Positions 61,885-64,000 of a stretch of DNA of 64,000 nt are shown one piece after another. The notes under the pieces are model-generated. The model had not been told where the DNA came from and did not search any database. It saw only the letters and a program-made list of their open reading frames with translations. The position numbers and the translations under genes are program-made. The stretch comes from Arthrobacter sp. (GTDB lineage Bacteria > Actinomycetota > Actinomycetes > Actinomycetales > Micrococcaceae), in assembly GCA_023264815.1 (NCBI GenBank), contig JAHFUZ010000004.1, positions 53,829 through 117,828 of the forward strand. Direction: 5' to 3'. Numbering within the stretch: position 1 is the stretch's first letter; each line of letters begins with the position of its first letter.

Positions 61885-62685
61885 ATGCCGTCGATCAGTA
61901 ACGGAAGTCAGGTGAGTCTCCTCGTGGAATTGGGTGGGTTCCTCTATGGCTTCTACGAGAGGCGGCTGCTCCGGGAGCTGGCCGGGGGCCGCATCCCCAA
62001 GCACATCGGCGTGATGGTGGACGGCAACCGCCGCTGGGCCAAGCAGTTCAACGCCCCCACCAGCCAGGGCCACCAGGCCGGCGCGGACAAGATCCATGAA
62101 TTCCTCGGCTGGTGCCAGGAACTCGGCGTCAAGGTGGTCACCCTGTACATGCTGTCCACGGACAACATGAGCCGCTCCAGCGAGGAACTGGATCTCCTGA
62201 TGGGGATTATCGCCAATACCCTGGACCGCCTTGATGAAGACGCCAATATTTCGGTGAACGCCATGGGCGCCCCCGAGCTCCTGCCCGATTACCTGGCAGA
62301 GCGGCTCAACAAGCTGACGGCCCGGACCCCGGTGCAGGAAAAGATCCACGTTAACGTTGCCGTGGGGTATGGCGGACGGCGCGAAATTGTCGACGCCGTG
62401 CGGGAACTGCTGCATGACGCCGTCGCCAAGGGCTCGGACATCTCCGCGCTCGCCGACAGCCTCTCCGTGGACGACATTTCCCGCTTCCTCTACACCCGTG
62501 GCCAGCCCGATCCGGACCTGGTGATCAGGACCTCCGGGGAGCAGCGGCTCTCCGGCTTCCTGATGTGGCAGAGCGCTTACAGCGAGTTCTATTTCTGCGA
62601 GGCCCTGTGGCCGGCGTTCCGCAAGGTCGACTTCCTGCGGGCCCTGCGGGACTACGCCGGCAGGCAGCGGCGCTTCGGCGCCTGA
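61885..62685 (+). CDS. uppS: Isoprenyl transferase (cis-prenyl diphosphate synthase)
   Basis: 266 residues from ATG 61885. It adds isopentenyl units in cis configuration to build polyprenyl diphosphate carriers. Motifs: HIGVMVDGNRRWAKQ (catalytic Asp and Arg), STDNMSRS, and the C-terminal RTSGEQRLSGFLMWQSAYSE. In mycobacteria the protein at this syntenic place is the short-chain Z-FPP synthase, so product length is uncertain; symbol by family. TAGGAT lies 5 bases before the ATG. Confidence 0.92.
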   Translation: MPSISNGSQVSLLVELGGFLYGFYERRLLRELAGGRIPKHIGVMVDGNRRWAKQFNAPTSQGHQAGADKIHEFLGWCQELGVKVVTLYMLSTDNMSRSSEELDLLMGIIANTLDRLDEDANISVNAMGAPELLPDYLAERLNKLTARTPVQEKIHVNVAVGYGGRREIVDAVRELLHDAVAKGSDISALADSLSVDDISRFLYTRGQPDPDLVIRTSGEQRLSGFLMWQSAYSEFYFCEALWPAFRKVDFLRALRDYAGRQRRFGA

Positions 62686-62921
62686 CTCCGGTTCATCTGT
62701 AATTCACAAACCGGTAACAGGAATCGCCGGAGGATGACTCCGGAAATTACTGGCAGGGGATTTACGTTGTAACCATCAGCAGGCAAAACCGCCGGCTGTT
62801 CGGGGAGGCCAGTACATGGAGCGAACTTTCGCACCGGTTGTATGGGAGGCCGAGTCCGGCCTCCAGGCCGAACCGCCTCACCAATAACAATTCCGGGCAT
62901 GTGCCCGGGGCTGGAGTCGAT
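62686..62921 (+). other. Structured leader region of the PhoH-family gene
   Basis: 236 bases between uppS and the chosen phoH start. It contains CCGGAG-GATGA-CTCCGG (62727-62743) and GGAGGCC-GAGTCC-GGCCTCC (62845-62864) hairpins, two GTAAC words (62714 and 62769), and a 23-codon ORF with a good Shine-Dalgarno. The phoH frame stays open upstream to about 62717, but the only in-frame start there is a TTG at 62838 with poor context. No known riboswitch class is recognised. Confidence 0.5.
62816..62887 (+). CDS. Candidate 23-residue upstream ORF before phoH
   Basis: ATG 62816 is preceded by GGGGAGG at 7-base spacing, one of the best Shine-Dalgarno sequences in the window. The peptide reads [20 protein letters not shown] and ends with TAA at 62887, 34 bases before the phoH GTG. 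It overlaps the hairpin at 62845-62864. It could be a leader peptide or a small partner protein. In mycobacteria phoH2 is preceded by a small antitoxin gene (phoAT), but that protein is larger. Real translation is unproven. Confidence 0.4.
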   Translation: MERTFAPVVWEAESGLQAEPPHQ

Positions 62922-64000
62922 GTGGCTACTTCTGAACTACTGCCCGAAGGTGTTTCCAAGGGACAGAAAGCTACCTCTCGCACCACGCGAGCTACCTCAA
63001 AAACCGGTGCAGCCAACAAAGCTGCGGCCGGTTTTGCCGTCTCCGGAAGGGAAGCCACCATCAGCAGCTTTGTCATCGACACCTCCGTCCTGCTCTCGGA
63101 CCCGCGCGCGCTGCTGCGCTTCGCCGAGCACGAGGTGATCGTCCCCATCGTTGTCATCACCGAACTTGAGGGGAAAAGGCACGACCCCGAACTGGGCTAC
63201 TTTGCCCGCAAGGCCCTGCGCCTGCTCGATGACCTCCGCGTGAAGCACGGTGGCCTGAGCCAGCCCATTCCCCTTGGCGACAGCGGCGGCACGCTGATGG
63301 TGGAGCTGAACCACATCTCCGCTGACGTGCTTCCGCTCGGGTTCCGCAGCGGCGACAACGACAGCCGCATCCTGGCCGTCGCCAAAAACCTGGCCAACGA
63401 GGGCCGGAACGTCACCGTTGTGTCCAAGGACCTGCCCATGCGCGTCAAAGCCTCGGCCATGGGGCTGACGGCCGACGAATACCGCAACGAACTGGTGCAG
63501 GACTCCGGTTGGACGGGCATTGCCGAGGTGGAAGCCAGCGAGGACGAAGTCAACACCCTTTACGGCCACGAGCCGGTCTTCATTCCCGCCGCCGCGGAAA
63601 TGCCGGTCAACACCGGTCTGGTGCTCCTCTCCAACCGCGGCTCGGCACTGGGGCGCGTGGGCGCCGACAAGCAGGTCCGGCTGGTCAAGGGCGACCGTGA
63701 CGTGTTCGGGCTGCACGGGCGCTCGGCCGAGCAGCGGCTGGCCATCGACATGCTGATGGATCCCGCGGTGGGCATTGTGTCGATCGGCGGCCGGGCAGGC
63801 ACGGGCAAGTCCGCCCTTGCCCTCTGCGCAGGGCTGGAGGCCGTGCTGGAACGCCGTGAACACCGCAAGGTGATCGTCTTCCGGCCGCTCTATGCCGTGG
63901 GCGGCCAGGAGCTCGGCTACCTGCCCGGTTCCGAGGCCGAAAAGATGAACCCGTGGGCGCAGGCAGTCTTCGACACCCTGGGTGCCCTGGTCAGCCAGGA
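62922..64000 (+). CDS. PhoH2-type PIN domain and PhoH ATPase protein, C-terminus cut by window
   Basis: About 359 residues are visible and the frame runs off the right edge. GTG 62922 has GGAG 5 bases upstream; GTG 62901 is an alternative. After a basic Thr/Ala-rich start of about 45 residues there is a PIN ribonuclease domain ([56 protein letters not shown]) with its acidic residues intact. A linker and the PhoH helicase-like ATPase follow, Walker [14 protein letters not shown] at about residue 289. PhoH2 proteins in mycobacteria unwind and cleave RNA. Confidence 0.9.
   Translation, partial: MATSELLPEGVSKGQKATSRTTRATSKTGAANKAAAGFAVSGREATISSFVIDTSVLLSDPRALLRFAEHEVIVPIVVITELEGKRHDPELGYFARKALRLLDDLRVKHGGLSQPIPLGDSGGTLMVELNHISADVLPLGFRSGDNDSRILAVAKNLANEGRNVTVVSKDLPMRVKASAMGLTADEYRNELVQDSGWTGIAEVEASEDEVNTLYGHEPVFIPAAAEMPVNTGLVLLSNRGSALGRVGADKQVRLVKGDRDVFGLHGRSAEQRLAIDMLMDPAVGIVSIGGRAGTGKSALALCAGLEAVLERREHRKVIVFRPLYAVGGQELGYLPGSEAEKMNPWAQAVFDTLGALVSQ

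Noticed and set aside
62698..62790. Possible c-di-AMP (ydaO) riboswitch before phoH
   Set aside because: GTAAC words and hairpins gave a vague resemblance, but I could not place the conserved ydaO blocks. A covariance search would be needed.
62842..63138. 98-codon frame overlapping the phoH start, considered as an antitoxin gene
   Set aside because: Most of it overlaps phoH in another frame, its composition is Pro/Arg-rich noise, and it lacks a Shine-Dalgarno at proper spacing.

Overview
The window looks like a chromosome segment of a high-GC actinobacterium of the Micrococcaceae, most likely Arthrobacter or Pseudarthrobacter. The reasons are the strong GC bias at third codon positions, the mycothiol gene mca, two gene orders typical of Actinobacteria (eno, ftsB-like, DUF501, ppx; and greA, DUF4307, mca, small membrane protein, DUF255, hemolysin III, prenyl transferase), and the many genes with a TANNNT hexamer 5-8 nt before the start codon and no usable Shine-Dalgarno, which suggests leaderless mRNAs. 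I see no insertion sequence, prophage, CRISPR array or rRNA. The region is mostly housekeeping and nutrient uptake. Genus assignment is inference.

Layout. 1-352: end of a MacB/FtsX-type ABC permease, followed by a 32-bp-period direct repeat and a terminator. 629-5988 (minus): monosaccharide ABC importer (chvE, mmsB, mmsA) behind a ROK repressor, with matching operator-like motifs before mmsA and before the repressor gene. 6101-7528 (minus): gamma-carbonic anhydrase and purU. 7573-10016 (plus): a ZTP (pfl) riboswitch followed by glyA-folD, so purU and glyA-folD form a divergent one-carbon locus. 10190-14368: small membrane protein, exonuclease III, trpS, 2'-5' RNA ligase-like protein and YihY. 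14316-15095: alpha/beta hydrolase, convergent with and overlapping yihY. 15190-18725 (minus): sdhCDAB with a clear sigma70-type promoter. 18982-21365: GDP-mannose pyrophosphorylase and an M20 amidohydrolase. 21458-23425: ohrR-ohr with an OhrR box, plus an NADP-dependent oxidoreductase.

23665-34234: a nucleoside uptake and salvage cluster. It has a BMP-type lipoprotein, ATPase and two permeases, then cytidine deaminase, pyrimidine nucleoside phosphorylase, two DedA proteins, adenosine deaminase and MazG. The likely route is import of nucleosides, deamination or phosphorolysis inside the cell, and clean-up of aberrant NTPs. 34368-41044: enolase, FtsB-like divisome protein, DUF501, exopolyphosphatase, a membrane-anchored subtilisin and type II NADH dehydrogenase. 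41187-42128: an ACT-GNAT fusion. 42152-42225: a tRNA with a UAA anticodon but a short variable loop.

42345-48004: a Liv-type ABC importer split into livK (plus) and livHMGF (minus), converging on a shared terminator. Each unit has a CRP/GlxR-like palindrome upstream. LivH carries an exported Ig-like N-terminal domain. 48444-49352: Bax inhibitor-1 family protein. 49447-52838: Leloir genes galT-galK and a divergent aldose epimerase around an AT-rich regulatory island. 52879-56104: AI-2E family membrane protein, threonine dehydratase and rhomboid protease. 56144-62685: greA, DUF4307, mca, small membrane protein, DUF255, hemolysin III and cis-prenyl transferase. 62686-64000: a structured leader with a 23-codon ORF and the start of a PIN-PhoH (PhoH2) protein that runs off the right edge.

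No single region is a plainly new system. The parts most worth following up are the UAA tRNA, the LivH domain fusion with paired CRP-like sites, the ROK operator pair, the ACT-GNAT fusion, the direct repeat near the left edge and the PhoH2 leader.
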